Source of the DNA: CAWGCE01 sp964480915
GTDB taxonomy: Bacteria; Planctomycetota; Planctomycetia; Pirellulales; Pirellulaceae
DNA length: 64,000 nucleotides
NCBI GenBank assembly: GCA_964480915.1
Contig: CAYZRS010000011.1
Location: forward strand, 56,047-120,046
Direction of reading: 5' to 3'
Part shown: positions 8,200 to 22,000 of the stretch, piece by piece
Layout: each line of letters starts with the position of its first letter
Numbering within the stretch: position 1 is the first letter of the stretch
Position numbers and translations under genes: made by a program
Notes under the pieces: generated by a model
Told to the model about the DNA's origin: nothing
Databases searched by the model: none
The model's input: only the letters and a program-made list of their open reading frames with translations

Positions 8200-9666
8200 A
8201 TGAGTCAAGATGTTCGCCAACTAGAACCTCAACCACTGTGGAATCATTTCGCCGACTTGAACGCCGTACCTCGTCCGTCGAAGAAAGAAGACCGCGTTAT
8301 CCAATTCGCCAAAGAATTCGGTGAGTCTTTGGGGCTTGAGACGATCGTCGATTCGGTTGGCAATGTCATCATTCGGAAACCGGCTTCGGCAGGAATGGAA
8401 GATCGCCAAACCGTTGTGATGCAATCGCATCTCGATATGGTTTGTCAAAAAAACGCCGATACCGAATTCGATTTCGACTCGCAAGGTATTCAAATGTTCG
8501 TCGATGGCGATTGGGTTCGTGCCAAAGGAACCACGTTGGGCGCTGATAACGGCATTGGCGTGGCCAGCATCATGGCGCTGTTGGCATCAGACGATATTCC
8601 CCATCCGTCACTCGAAGCGCTATTCACGATTGACGAAGAAACGGGCATGACCGGTGCCAAAGGGCTGCAAGGCGGATTGCTGACCGGTAGCATCATGTTG
8701 AATCTTGATACCGAAGACGACGACGAATTGACGATTGGTTGTGCTGGCGGTGTGGATGTGACCGCACGGCGTTCTTACGACGGTGAGCCGATTCCTGTTG
8801 GCTGGGCGGCAATGCGGATCTCGGTTCGTGGGCTAAAGGGTGGCCATTCCGGTATGGACATTTTTCTCGGCCGTGGAAATGCAAACAAGATCATGAATCG
8901 GCTACTGTGGCGAGGCGCGCGTGAAGCCGGGCTACGTGTGGCTCAAATCGAAGGTGGCGGCTTACGCAACGCAATCCCGCGCGAATCGGCCGCCGTTGTG
9001 GTCGTGCCCGAAGATAAGGTCGCTGCCCTCAACGCACTCATTGAGAGCGAGTCGCAGGCGATTCGAGCCGAGTACGCAACGACCGATCCAGAGCTTGAAA
9101 TCGAGTGCCAAGATAGCGACACGCCCGACCATGTGATTCCAGCCGCCTTACAAACAAAACTACTGGGCGTGGTTTATGCCTGTCCTTGCGGCATCCATCG
9201 AATGTGTCCGGACGTAAAGGATCTAGTGCAAACATCGAATAATCTAGCCAGCGTTACAGTGAAAGATGGCAAATTGAAGATTTGCTGCCTCACTCGCAGC
9301 TCGGTTAACTCTGAACGGGACGATCTCGCGAATGCGATCATGGCCGGGTTTGAATTGTTGGACGCCGAGGCGACGGCATCCGGCGACTATCCTGGTTGGC
9401 AGCCCGTGCCCTCCGCCTCCATTGTGAAGTTGATGGCCGATCTCTACGAGGAAATGTTCGCAGAACCTGCTCATGTTGCTGCTTGCCACGCCGGTTTGGA
9501 ATGTGGAATCGTCGGCACGAATTATCCAGAAATGGAAATGATCTCATTCGGGCCAAACATTCGTGGTGCCCATTCGCCAGACGAATGCGTGCAAGTGAGT
9601 TCCGTACAGAAGTACTGGGGCTTCTTGTTGGAAACGCTGCAACGCATTCCTCTAACGAATTCCTAA
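8200..9666 (+). CDS. pepD: Aminoacyl-histidine dipeptidase (peptidase D, M20C)
   Basis: A 488-residue M20 family zinc dipeptidase predicted to hydrolyse Xaa-His (carnosine-like) and other dipeptides in the cytoplasm. Metal and catalytic motifs are intact: QSHLDMVCQK with His 77 and catalytic Asp 79, GADNGIG with the bridging Asp 116, and TIDEETGMTGA with the catalytic Glu 146 and metal ligand Glu 147. GLKGGHSGMDI marks the lid domain boundary and CHAGLECGI is the usual C-terminal segment. Length and motif order match the M20C subfamily. No neighbour on the same strand suggests an operon. No signal peptide is visible. Confidence 0.93.
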   Translation: MSQDVRQLEPQPLWNHFADLNAVPRPSKKEDRVIQFAKEFGESLGLETIVDSVGNVIIRKPASAGMEDRQTVVMQSHLDMVCQKNADTEFDFDSQGIQMFVDGDWVRAKGTTLGADNGIGVASIMALLASDDIPHPSLEALFTIDEETGMTGAKGLQGGLLTGSIMLNLDTEDDDELTIGCAGGVDVTARRSYDGEPIPVGWAAMRISVRGLKGGHSGMDIFLGRGNANKIMNRLLWRGAREAGLRVAQIEGGGLRNAIPRESAAVVVVPEDKVAALNALIESESQAIRAEYATTDPELEIECQDSDTPDHVIPAALQTKLLGVVYACPCGIHRMCPDVKDLVQTSNNLASVTVKDGKLKICCLTRSSVNSERDDLANAIMAGFELLDAEATASGDYPGWQPVPSASIVKLMADLYEEMFAEPAHVAACHAGLECGIVGTNYPEMEMISFGPNIRGAHSPDECVQVSSVQKYWGFLLETLQRIPLTNS

Positions 9667-9669
9667 GGC

Positions 9670-9729
9670 GAGCGTGTTACAGACGAGCGTTTCATAGACG
9701 AGCGTTTCATAAACGAGCGTTTTGCAGAC
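9670..9729. repeat. 15-bp tandem repeat, four copies
   Basis: Four consecutive 15-base units beginning GAGCGT, of which the middle two (GAGCGTTTCATAGAC and GAGCGTTTCATAAAC) differ at a single position; the outer two are more diverged. It starts four bases after the pepD stop codon. Confidence 0.8.
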
Positions 9730-9753
9730 CGCTACGATGGCTCTTCATTTGAT

Positions 9754-9770
9754 GGGGGACTCTACCCCCC
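9754..9770 (+). terminator. Weak hairpin after pepD
   Basis: GGGGG and CCCCC arms with a seven-base loop, about 90 bp after the pepD stop. The following bases are CCTGCTTTCTTGC, so the U tract is poor. Confidence 0.25.
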
Positions 9771-10016
9771 CCTGCTTTCTTGCTAGCGATCCCCTGATCG
9801 GCAATCTCTCGCTAGTTGCCTAGCACTTACCCGTAGTCAGTGAGTTTGGCATCCCCCCTGTTGGTGGCTTTGCAGGAAAAGGCGGCACAATTCGTCCAAT
9901 CCGTTTTAGCCGTTCAATCGGATACCCGATCAATCCCATTACAGCCCTGTCCGGGGTTGCGCGCGCAGTTGCGTTGCTTGCATCCTGACGTACCGAATCT
10001 CCGTGAGACTGGATAT

Positions 10017-13000
10017 ATGGCGAAAAATTCTAAGCGAACACGTTTTTTTCGATTCGCGGACGCGAATGTTGTTCAGCCAAAGCGAGTGCGTTCCCGCGCA
10101 CTAAATCTGGAAGCTCTTGATCCGCGGATCCTGTTGGATGCCTCAGGGATCCTCACGCCAAGTTTCCTGCAAGGCGCCGATCTGCAGATTGAACCGGTGG
10201 AGGCGCCAGACGGCAATCAGCAGGTGGGGTCAACTCAAGCGCGCGCAGCAACGCATCGTCACGAGATTGTGTTTGTGGACGCGGGCGTCGAACGAAATGA
10301 TGTGCTCCTCGCCGATCTGAGAATCAGCCGCCCTGGCCTCTTTCGCGAAGTCGTGATGCTTGATGCGCATACGAACGGGCTGGATCAAATTGCGAAGACG
10401 CTTGCAGATCGAAATGAGATCGATGCCGTTCACATCATCTCGCACGGAAATGAAGCAAGACTCCATTTAGGCAACGCCACCATCGGTGGTGATCAGCTTT
10501 CAGTCGACTATCGGCAGCAACTTGCCACGATTGGCAAAGGCTTGTCGCAAGAAGGCGACATCCTGATCTACGGTTGCGATCTGGCGGGTGATGCGTCGGG
10601 ACGTGAGTTTGTCCAAACGCTCGGCCAACTTACCGGCGCCGACGTCGCTGCCAGCGATGACGTGACCGGTCACACTTCGTTGGGAGGCGACTGGGAACTT
10701 GAGGTTGCAGTAGGAAGGATTGAGGCGTCACTCCCTTTCGGTCAACAGGCTTTGGAACGATTCGACAACGCTTTGCAACTTGTCGGATTCAGTGCGATTG
10801 TTGCCAGTGATGGTACACCCAGCTTCGATGCGGACGACATACCTGGAAATGATTCCGGGCCAAACAACGGGATCATTCGATCGCATGACATCGTGACGTT
10901 CAATGTTGACTTCTCGACCGATTCCGGCGGAGCGACGAATCCGACGATCAAGGCAACGCTACCGGATGGTCTGGTCTGGGATGTCCTGCCGGCAGTGGGG
11001 ACCGGGGCAAATTCGGGGATCTTCGATTCGACCACGGGTGCTCCTGGCGGTGACATGCGGACGATCGTTATCCACATGCCAGATATCGGGAGCGCTCTTT
11101 CCACTAGCATTCCGGTCCAAGCGCGGGCGCTCGGTTATCAAGACGGTACACCTCTGAATGGCATTCAGTTTGAGATGTGTGCCGATGAGTTGGCGGCACC
11201 CTTAGAATCGGCTGAGATGGACCTGGAGATCTCGTCCGCTCCCTTCATGGACATCATGCTCGAGGCGCCCGTATTCCGCGGAGTGCACAATAATCCGTCG
11301 ACGGGGAAAGACGGCGCCGTTTACTCGTATACGTTAGGCATCCTGGGGCAACATCCGACGCGTTCGGGTACCGATTCGTTTAAAGGTTCTGCTCCGATCG
11401 AAGATCCATTCACCTTCGACATCGATTTATCCAACGTCAGTGATAGCGCGGAAGTCTTCACATGGGGACCGTCGATCGGGCAGCATCAGGCGAGTGACGG
11501 GATCAATCGAAACTATGAGCGGGGGCCGAATGGAAGCGGCGGAGTTCAGACCATGTGGTCCCGTTCCAATCGGCCCGTCGGTCGAGCTGAAGAGCATACG
11601 ACTGCCACGTGGGAGGCCGCGCGATCTACGCCCGATAGTGGTGATGCAACTTTAGGAGCTGGGACCCCGGGTGGCACCTACCCCGTGACAGTGGTTGGCG
11701 CGGACACGGACGGTCCGTTACCTACAAGGTATGCGAATAACGGTATCATCCCCGCGGGTCAGGGCTGGTTTGCCTCGTATCAAGTGCACGTGTGGATTCC
11801 AATCTGTGATATCGATTTAGGGGATGACGGAATCGCCGGCACGGATGATGACGGAGTCCTCCAGGTAGCCCCGGCGGTCACTAATTTTGACCCCGACGAT
11901 TTCTGGAACGATCAGAATAACTATGGCCTGGGCGTTGAAGATCCTGATAACAACGATCACGTTCATACGGTCGTCTCCAACAGTATCGGTGGCCCGACGA
12001 AGAGATTGTTTGAATCGGGCGTTTGGCGTTGGGTAAATACCAGCTCCAACTGGTCGGCCGGGGACGGTGTGACATCAACCGGTCATCAGTATGACGCTTC
12101 GGTCCTCTCTGGGCGGAATGCGGGTGTGCTCCCGCAGCCGGGTGTCATCTGGGGCGATAAATTCGATACGACCTCGACAAAGATTGTTCCCATCGCTGAC
12201 TACGCCGGTTCGAATCGATCGAACCACATGTGGTCTCGAGCCTATGCGTCCGGCGGTCCTTTCAGCGCTACTTGGCTGCAATATGGAACTGACTACACGA
12301 TCGAATTTGGGACAGGAGGTGTTGGAGGCGCTGCCGGCGGGTGGACCGATTGGAATTCCATGGGCGACGCGACATTGGCCGATTCGGAATCGCCAACCTG
12401 GTGGCTTGACCCCACCGACCCAGGAATTGGCGGGACTTACGATCCGGACACCGGGGTTGCCGACAGCATTTCGAAATGGCGCGTCAAGCTGTTGCGTGAT
12501 CTTGAACCTGGAGAAACCGTCTACTCGTGGGTGACCTACGAAACGACCGGGCATTCCACGCTCGATCTGGCGGCCGATCCTACCGGCGACACGATCGCCG
12601 ACACGATTGCCGCCACTTCGGACTACCGGCAGGCTTCCGCAACGTTAGACGAGTGGATCACGTCGGAATTCAACCCGCTCGACAATGGCTGGTTTCCCGA
12701 GGGTACATCGAGTGACGTTTTTCGCGGCGATCGATTGAGGTTTGTCGAAGCACAAGTGCGGGTTGATAAACAAGTCGTCGATACGGGCACCGGCGGGAAT
12801 TTTCTGGCGGGTAGTACCGCGACGTTCACGATTGATCCTACCGTGACGATTCCCGGTCCCGATGATAGCGCCCCGGCGGAAGATGTGGTTGTGACCGATA
12901 TTCTGCCAGCCGGACTGACGATCGTGGCCGGATCGCTCACTCCGACGTCGGCCCAGGGAAACCCGGTTGAGTACTGCATTGTCTGCGACGGTTCTGATTG

Positions 13001-16000
13001 GACACCGTTCTATCCAACCAGCGGCTTGGCAACCGGTTTCCGCTTCAACTATGGCGATGTACCGTTGAACACGGCCCTGCCGCAGATACAGTTCGAGGTG
13101 CTCGTCCCCTTCGATGCGCCCAACGGGCAAAATTACGAAAACACCGCCGTCATTGAGTCTCCTTCCGATCCTTCGGAAGAAGAGTGGCGCGATTCGCAAG
13201 CCGGTATCACGGCGGTACAAGTTGCCGCGCTATCGGTCAACAAGGTGCCGATCACGCCCTTGGTCCCTGAAGACACGTTGATGATCTACGAGCTTGGCGT
13301 CGCCAATGTGTCTGATGACAAAGATATTCCGTTCATCGATACGATCGATCTCTTGCCGTGGAGCGGCGATGAAGATGGATCATCTTTCAGCGGGAATTTC
13401 ACGAACATCAACATCACGGGACTTGATCCAAGCCTTGAAGTCTACGTGACGAATCAATCACCGACGGTTCTCGACAATCAAGATAGTCTGCCCGGCGATG
13501 GTTTTGCCGACGCTGGCGTCGATGGTGTTCATGCTTGGTTTGACGCGGTGGGCGATCCGGCCGGTGATTGGCAGTATTTGCTCTCTGATGTCGTGGCGGG
13601 AACGGCATCATTTGGCATGTCGGATATTACCGCCGTTCGCGTGCTCAGCGACGGTTCCGTCAATCCGCAGTTGCCTGCTGCAACTTCCACGAAATGGCGG
13701 TTAGAGCTGACTCCCAGTGGCAACGTGGGGATCCCTTCTGACAAGTACGTCAACGATATTTCTGTTCGAACGGACCCCGTTGCTTTGGCCGAACCGACTT
13801 TTTCGGGGCCCGCGACGATCACGGTTGTGGCTCCGGACGTCGACATTCAGAAAGATGTCTGTATCAACGAATTCGGCCCTTGCGACGCCGCCGACGATTC
13901 TCATTGGGTCGATAACGCGACGTACACTGACGACCCCGACCCAACCTGGCGGATTCGCGTCGAGAACACAGGCACTAGTGATCTAGTCGACGTGACGGTG
14001 ACCGATCCGATGATGCCAACAGGGATGAGCATTGTTGGGTCGACGGTCTCTGCGACGGTCGGCGACTTCTCGGGGTTCGATCCAACGTGGACACTATCTT
14101 TGGTGCCTGGCGATGTCCAATACCTGACGTTTGATACGAGCCTTGACGTTGTTCCGGACACGACCTCGTTCGAGAATCAAGTTTCCGTCGCTGCCCAAGA
14201 TCAGTTTGGACAAATGGTTGGTGACGCTGACGATGCCACGGTGACGTACACGCCAGAAATCGGCGTTTCGAAACAACAGGTGTCGGCGATTCAAAATGTT
14301 TCCAATCCGGCGATCTATGATGTGACCTACAGCGTGACGGTGGAGAACACCGGGCTCGTCGTGCTCGATGACATCATGATCTCGGAAGATCTTCATGCCG
14401 CCTTTGGTCCTGGCTTTGTCGGTTTAGGAGCCACCCCGCCCACCATCGTTTCATCAAGTTTGTCGCCCGGCGCTTCGCTGCCACTTACCAATGTGGCCTG
14501 GAATGGCAACCTGAACGGAGCGGGCGATGCCCAGTTGCTGGACGGAATGAGTGGCATCCTCAGCGGCGGCGATCGTTTCACGATCGAATACGTCATTCAA
14601 GTGGATCCACTACTGCTTCCCGATCCTGCCAACGAAACGAATCAGGTGCTTGCTTCGTCGAACGGTGGCGAAGCGATGGACTTATCGGATGATGGAAATG
14701 ACCCGGATGGTCCCAACCCGGGGGCGCCAGGAGACATGGGGACGACGGACGATCCCACGCCACTGCGATTGCCGCTGATCAACCTTGAAAAGGAGATCGT
14801 GGGAACACCGACGCCTGCCGTAAGCGGTGTCGATGGAAATTACGATGTGACTTATGAGTTCACGGTCGAGAATACGGGCACGACCGATCTGACCGACATT
14901 TCCTTGACCGAAGATTTTCTTGCGAGCATGGGCGGCGCCTTTGTTGGCGTCGTTAACGGACCCATCGTCACAAACACCACGGCCACCGATAACCCGGACT
15001 TCAATTTGCCGGCATACGATGGTGGTCTCAGCAACGCCGATGTTTTCGTCACGGCACCAACAACATCAACATTTGAATTTGGCGGAAGCACAACTCAGTC
15101 GTTTCTCGGCAAGCAAACCGTGCTCAGTGACCAGTCTTATCAAATCGACCCGAATCAAGAATACATGTTGATGGTCGATGCGTCGGCGGATGATGGAGCC
15201 GGTGGAGCTCCCGACCCCGATTCAAGGCACTACCTGGGATTCGCATCGTACGACATCGATGGCAACTTCATTAGTATGTATAACTACAGCAAATTCGCCG
15301 GATCGATGGATACGACCCTTGCGGCGCCGTTGAATCCGGGCGATTTGACCATCACGTTGACCGATGCCACCGGTTGGAGTGACGGAACAACAACGCACCG
15401 TCGTAGCATCGCCTGGTACGGGTACACAGATAGCACCGGCTTCACTTATCCGGATTATGGGTACACGCGCAACTTCGTGAGTGATGCTTGGGATGCGGGG
15501 GCGATCTCTGGTAACACCATCACACTTCGTGACCCTTGGAGTGGCCCTGCCATTCCGGCTGGCGATGCGGTACGCAATACGAACTCCGGCGGCAGCTATC
15601 AGTACGTCCTCTTGTCCAACGGCCACATCGATCTGGCCGGAGATACCTACGCGACGAACATCGGTGGCAGCGAAATTCTCGACGGAGTTGGCGGGACAAC
15701 GCTGTGGCGACCGGGGACCCACTCGATCCGCGCGCTTTCACTCGCCGACTTTGCTAACGATGGTGTTCAGCTCAACCTGACCGATTTCAAAATCACTGCT
15801 CCCAACATGAGTCTGCTCGAGCCCGAGCAAACGGTGACATTCCAAATCACGGTTGAAATCGATCCGAATGCACCCGGCGCGATTTACGATGGTCTCACCG
15901 GCGATGGAAATGGCGATCTGGAGAATCAGGCGTCTGTGACCGGCACCGATACGATCAATGGCAATATGGTCAGCGACTTGTCGGATGATCCGACCGATCC

Positions 16001-19000
16001 GACCGACGACAATCCTGATGGCGACGGCGATCCGGATGATCCTACGGCATTGATTCTGTCCGACATCGGTATCGCCAAGCAGGTTGTGGGCACACCAAGC
16101 CAGTTGGCCAATGACAATTGGTCGGTCGAGTATCAAATAGTTGTCGAGAATACCGGAGCGGGCAATCTTGCAAATATTCAGGTGACCGAAGATCTGGAAA
16201 TTGAATTTGGATCAGGCGTGTTCGCCGGGATCATAGCTAGTCCAACGATCACGGGCAGTTCGTCACTTCCCGGTTCGTCCGATCCAATCCTCGATGGCTC
16301 GTGGGATGGCGGGCTGAATGGATCCGGCAACAACACGATGTTCAATGGAAGCTCAGGCCTCTTGGTCCCGGGCGATACGATCACGGTGCGCTTCACCGTT
16401 GAGGTCGATCCGGACGCGAGTGGGACATCGAATCCGCTTGATAATCAGGCCGTGGCCACGGCGATGGATGGCAACGGCGAAACGGTAACCGACGATTCCG
16501 ATAGTGGTGCTGACCCGGTCGGAGACAATCCGGGCGAGCCGGGCGATATGATGACTTCGGACGACCCGACACCTCTTTCGTTTGGTGATATCGGCGTCGC
16601 GAAGCAAATCAATACCGTGACCGAATTCGCCAGCGGAATTTACGATGTCGAGTATGTGGTCGTCGTAGAAAATACCGGCACGGTCGACTTAGACAACCTT
16701 CAATTAACCGAAGATCTTGCCGCCGAGTTCGGAAATGCGTTCGCCAGCGTGCAAACGGCTGTCGCGATCACATCCACCAGCCTCGCAGCCGGGTCCTCGG
16801 CACCTAATCTCGCATCGCCAATCTGGGACGGTTCGACCAACACCGAATTTTTCGATGGCACCAGCGGCCTGTTTGCACCGGGCGATTCGGTGACGCTCAC
16901 GTTTACCGTTCGCATCGATACGAACATGGGTGATACGACGCCGCCGAACGATTTTTCCAATCAAGTCGAGGCCAGTGGAGACGATCCCAATGGCGGCACA
17001 GTAACCGACGAGTCGGATGACGGCACCAATCCGAACAATGACAATGGTAGTGGCGGAACGGACGACCCAACGCCACTTCGAGTTCCTCAGATTCGCAGTC
17101 ACAAATGCTACGGCACCGCTGTCGCTAATCCTGACGGTTCCTACACGATTCCAGTTTCGATTCGCGTCGGCAACGCGGGCACGGTCGATCTCACCAATCT
17201 TTCTTTGATCGACAATGTCGGTGCTCAATTCGGTGCCGGACTCATTTCCGTCTCGGGTGCAACCATCGTGGCGGTCGGAAGCTACTCGGGTGTCATTCCA
17301 ACGGTGAATCCAGCTTGGACCGGATTGACCAATGCGGACATTATCAACCCGGCCCAGGCGAACGAAACCTTGCCGACTGGCGAAGAGTTTGAATTGCAAT
17401 TTACTGTTGTGGTTGATCCTGATGCGGTCGACGGCATGTCAATGATGATGGACAACCAGGCTCACGTCGAAGCGGATGGTGAAAATTTCGACACGACCAT
17501 CGTTCGTGTGATGGATGATAGCGCCAGCGGCTGTAGCTACACCAATCCCGACGGCACCGACAACGATCAACCGTCGCCGCTTCTGATTCCCGAAATCCGC
17601 ACGACCAAAGCGGTCGCTAATGTTGTGCAGGTCGGCAACGACTACCAGGTGACCTATGCCATCACCGTTGAGAACACCGGAACGGTCGATCTCGATGGGC
17701 TCGATTTGGTGGACGACCTCTCGTCGCAGCTGGGGCCTGCGTTATTGTCGGTCGATGGCATGACGATCGACACGATAGGGATCGGCACGGGAACGGCGCC
17801 CACACTCAACTTCGGTGGCACCGCGTCGGTGACTCCTTACGACGGTGGGCTTGGTGCCGGCAGCACGAATATGCTCAACAATGACGGTACCTTGGCTCCG
17901 GGTGAGTTTTACACCGTCAATATTACGATCACGCTTGATCCTGAAGCGGCGACTTCCAACACATTCGAAAATCAGGCAACCGCCGCCGGTGATGATCCGA
18001 GTGGTATGGAGGTCATGGATCCATCGGACAGTGGTACCGACCCGAACAGTAACAATTTGGGCGAACCGAATGACACTGGCGGCCACGACGATCCCACGCC
18101 GCTTGAAATTCCCGATATCTCGGTCACCAAAGAGGTCTTTGGCACTCCGACCGAATTGGCCAATGGTAACTTCAGCGTCACGTACCGTCTCGTGCTGCAG
18201 AACTCAGGTACGATCGACCTGATCAATCTCCAAATGGTCGAAAATCTGGAATCCGAATTTGGAACCGGCTACTACCAGGGAGTTGTGACTCCGCCCGCGA
18301 TCGTCGCTGGTCCGAACGAAGTGGGGAGCAATCCGCCTAACATGAACGGGTTTTGGGACGGCGGGCTGGGCGGCTCGGCCAATACCGGAATTTTTGTTTC
18401 GAGCGCCACTTCGCGCCTGAAACCGGGCGACACAATCACCGTTCAATTCGCCGTGGAAGTCGATCCCGATTTTAACGGAACTTCGATGGCTCTCGATAAC
18501 CAAGTCGAAGCCAGCGGTACCGGAGTCGATTCCGACGATAATCCGATCGGTAACGTCACCGACGATTCCGACAGCGGCACCGATCCAAATAGTGACAATC
18601 CGGGTGAGCCGGGTGACATGATGACTTCGGACGATCCGACGCCACTGTCGATCCCGAGCATCAGTACGGTGAAACGAGTTGCCGGCGATTACGTCAACAA
18701 TGGCGATGGCACCTATACGATTCCCTACGAGCTTGTGCTAGAGAACACAGGCACAACGGTGTTGAACAGTCCAACACTGGTCGACAACATTCAGGCACAG
18801 CTTGGAGCCACGGTCTTTGTGAGTGCCGGGAATGCCATGGTCAACGCATTGAGCGTTACTGGCACGCCCCCGACGCTCAACCCCGCTTGGGACGGAACCG
18901 ATGCCAGCTCCTTACTAATCGGTGGTTCATTGAACCCGGCGGACGAAGTCGTGGTTACGATCGAGGTCACGGTAAACGGTAGTGCTTTGGCCGCCAATTC

Positions 19001-22000
19001 GCCACTTACCAATCAGGCAACGGCGGGAGCCGCGGACGCCGATGGTGGCGGAATGGTCATGGACTTGTCGGATGATGGTGACGACGTGCATGGAGACAAC
19101 GCCGCCTTCCCAGGTGACGACGGGATGGGCGGTACCGACGATCCGACTCCGATTCAAATTCCGGACATCGGTTTGGCGAAAGCGATTGTGGGCGCACCGA
19201 CGCAGCTCACAAACGGCAATTGGTCCGTTGTCTATGAATTGGTGCTGCAAAACGTCGGTACCGTCGATCTGACCAATCTGCAGATTACCGAAGATCTAGA
19301 GATGGAGTTCGGAGCCGGTGTGTTTGTCGGCGTGCTGTCGGCACCGATGGTGACGGCCGGGCCAAGCGATCCCAGTTCGGTCGCACCGACGATGGCGACG
19401 TGGACTGGGGGATTGGCCGGTTCGGCGGCGACGAGCATTTTCAACGGTACCTCGGGTCTGTTGCAACCGAATGACTCGATCACGGTTCGCTTTACCGTCG
19501 AGGTGGATCCCGATGTCAGCGGAACCTCCACGCCGCTCGATAACACGGCGCAAACTTCTGCCGATGCTTTAGACGAAGATGGCAATCCTCTGATGGATTC
19601 GCTCGGGACGCCGATTTCAGTGATGGATGATTCGGACAGTGGTACCGATCCGAATAGCGACAACCCCACTGACCCTGGCGATATGGGCACGTCGAATGAC
19701 CCAACGCCGTTGGCGATTCCGGAAATTAGCACGGTGAAACGTGTCTCGGGTGACTATGTCGACAATGGCGACGGCACATACACAATTCCCTACGAATTGG
19801 TGACGGAGAACATCGGTTCGGCACTTCTGAATGCGATCACGTTGGTCGACAACATTCAGTCGCAACTTGGCCCGGCTGTCTTTAGCAGTGCCGGTAACGT
19901 GGTGATTGACGCCACTGGTATAACGGCCGGTACAGCGCCGACCATCAATACACTGTGGGATGGAACCGACAACAGCTCGATCATCAATGGCGGTTCGCTC
20001 GAGCCGGGTGACTTCTTCGTCGTCACCTTGGACGTCGTTGTGCAGGGCAATGCTCTGTCTGCCAACTCGCCTTTGACCAACCAAACGACCGCCGGTGCGA
20101 ATGTGAATGGCGGTGGTATGGTCAGCGACCTTTCGGACGACGGTGACGATGTGCACGGCGACAACCCGGACGCTCCGGGCGATACCGGGACCGGAAACAC
20201 CGACGATCCGACGCCGATTCAAATTGCTGATGTCGCCTTAGCGAAAGCAGTCGTTGGTACGCCGACTCAGCTGACCAATGGCAATTGGTTGGTCGTTTAC
20301 GAATTGAATTTGCAAAACGTGGGTACTGTTGATCTGACCAATTTGCAGATCACTGAAGACTTGGAAACTGAATTTGGCGTGGGCATCTTTGTGGGGATCA
20401 ATTCGGCCCCAACCGTGGTTGCTGGCCCCAGCCTGGCCGGATCGATCGCACCTTCGATGGCGGCTGCCTGGAATGGCGGTTTGGCCGGCTCGCCCAACAT
20501 AAACATCTTGTCTGGCAGCAACGGATTGTTGAAGCCGAATGATGTGGTCACGATTCAGTTCACCGCGGAGGTAGACCCCGACTTCACTGGCACTTCTGTC
20601 CCGCTCGATAACACGGCCCAAACCACGGCCGATGCCTTGGACGAGGACGGTAACCTGCTGACAAATTCAACGGGTGGCCCGATCATGGTGATGGACGATT
20701 CGGATAGCGGCACCGATCCTAATAGCGATAACTTTGGTGCCCCGGGCGACTTGGGGACTCCCGACGATCCGACACCTTTGCGACTTCCTGAAATCAGTGC
20801 CGTCAAACAAGTCAGTGGCGACTACGTCTTCAATGGTGACGGTACCGTCTCGATTCCGTTCGCAATGAACATCGAGAACATCGGAACGGTCGCGCTGAGC
20901 AGCCCGGTTTGGACCGACGACATCGCTTCTCAATTAGGCGCCACTGTCTTTGTCAACGTGAGCAATGTCTCACTGGATGTTACCGGCGTCGTCGGCGGTA
21001 CAGCGCCCGGACTGAATGGTGCTTGGGCCGGCACCGACATGAGCAACATTCTTGACGGAACCGGTACTTTAGCCACGGGCGATTCCGTTTCCGTCACTTT
21101 CGAAGTGGTCGTGAATTTACAAGAGTTGGCAGAGAATTCGCCATTAACGAACCAAGCGACCGTATCCGCCACCGATCCTGACTCCAACGTCGTGATGGAC
21201 TTGTCCGACGATGGTGATGACGTGCACGGTGACAACCCTAGTTCACCGGGCGATTCGGGAGTCGGCAATACAGATGATCCGACGCCGATTTTGGTGGCCG
21301 ATATTGGGTTGGCCAAGCAAGTGGTTGGCACGCCGACTCAACTGGCCAACGGAAATTGGTCGGTCGTCTATGAATTGGTTGTGGAAAACATCGGATCGAT
21401 CGACCTTCAAAATGTTCAAGTGACGGAAGATTTGGAGATTGAATTCGGTGCTGGCGTGTTTGTCGGTGTCCTGAATCCTCCCCTGATCACTTCTGGTCCT
21501 AACGATCCCGGCTCGACCGCTCCAACGTTAGATGCCAGTTGGGACGGCGGGCTGTCTGCTTCAGGCAATTCTGGCATGTTCGACGGGACGTCGGGGCATC
21601 TCGAGCCGAACGACATGTTGACGGTTCGCTTTACGGTTGAAGTCAATCCAGATGCGACCGGTGATGCGGCCCCTTTGAACAATCAGGCCGACGCGTATGG
21701 CGAGGCGGTCGACAGCGATGGCAATCCGTTCACCGATAGCATGGGCAACCCGATTTCGGTAACGGATGCATCCGACGACGGTGCCGATGCAGAAGGGTCA
21801 AATGCTGGGTCGCCGGGCGACATGGGTACGACCGACGACCCGACTCCACTGGAAATACCTGAGATCGGAGTCGCCAAACAGGTGAATCAGGTGACAGCGA
21901 CCGGTGTCGCTGGCGAATTTGATGTGCAGTATGTCGTCATTGTCGAAAACACAGGCACGGTCGACTTGGAAAATGTCCAGGTGGTCGAAAGCCTGACGGC

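Larger units (their letters stand above)
9667..10016. other. Intergenic region between pepD and the giant surface-protein gene
   Basis: It contains a 15-bp tandem repeat (9670-9729) and a G5/C5 hairpin (9754-9770). The giant gene's frame stays open upstream to 9840, but that stretch looks like leader DNA, not coding sequence (see the CDS at 10017). No clear promoter pair was found. Confidence 0.5.

Noticed and set aside
7384..8220. 278-codon minus-strand frame spanning the gap before pepD, with an ATG at 8136 preceded by AAAGGA
   Set aside because: It overlaps the start of the well-supported secreted-protein gene in another frame, has random-looking Arg/Pro/Ser composition and no domain. The ribosome-binding-like site alone is not enough.
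9840..10016. 59-codon upstream extension of the giant surface-protein frame
   Set aside because: The LEPR-XLL motif is normally close to the N-terminus, and the ATG at 10017 starts with the basic stretch MAKNSKRTRFFRF expected before it.
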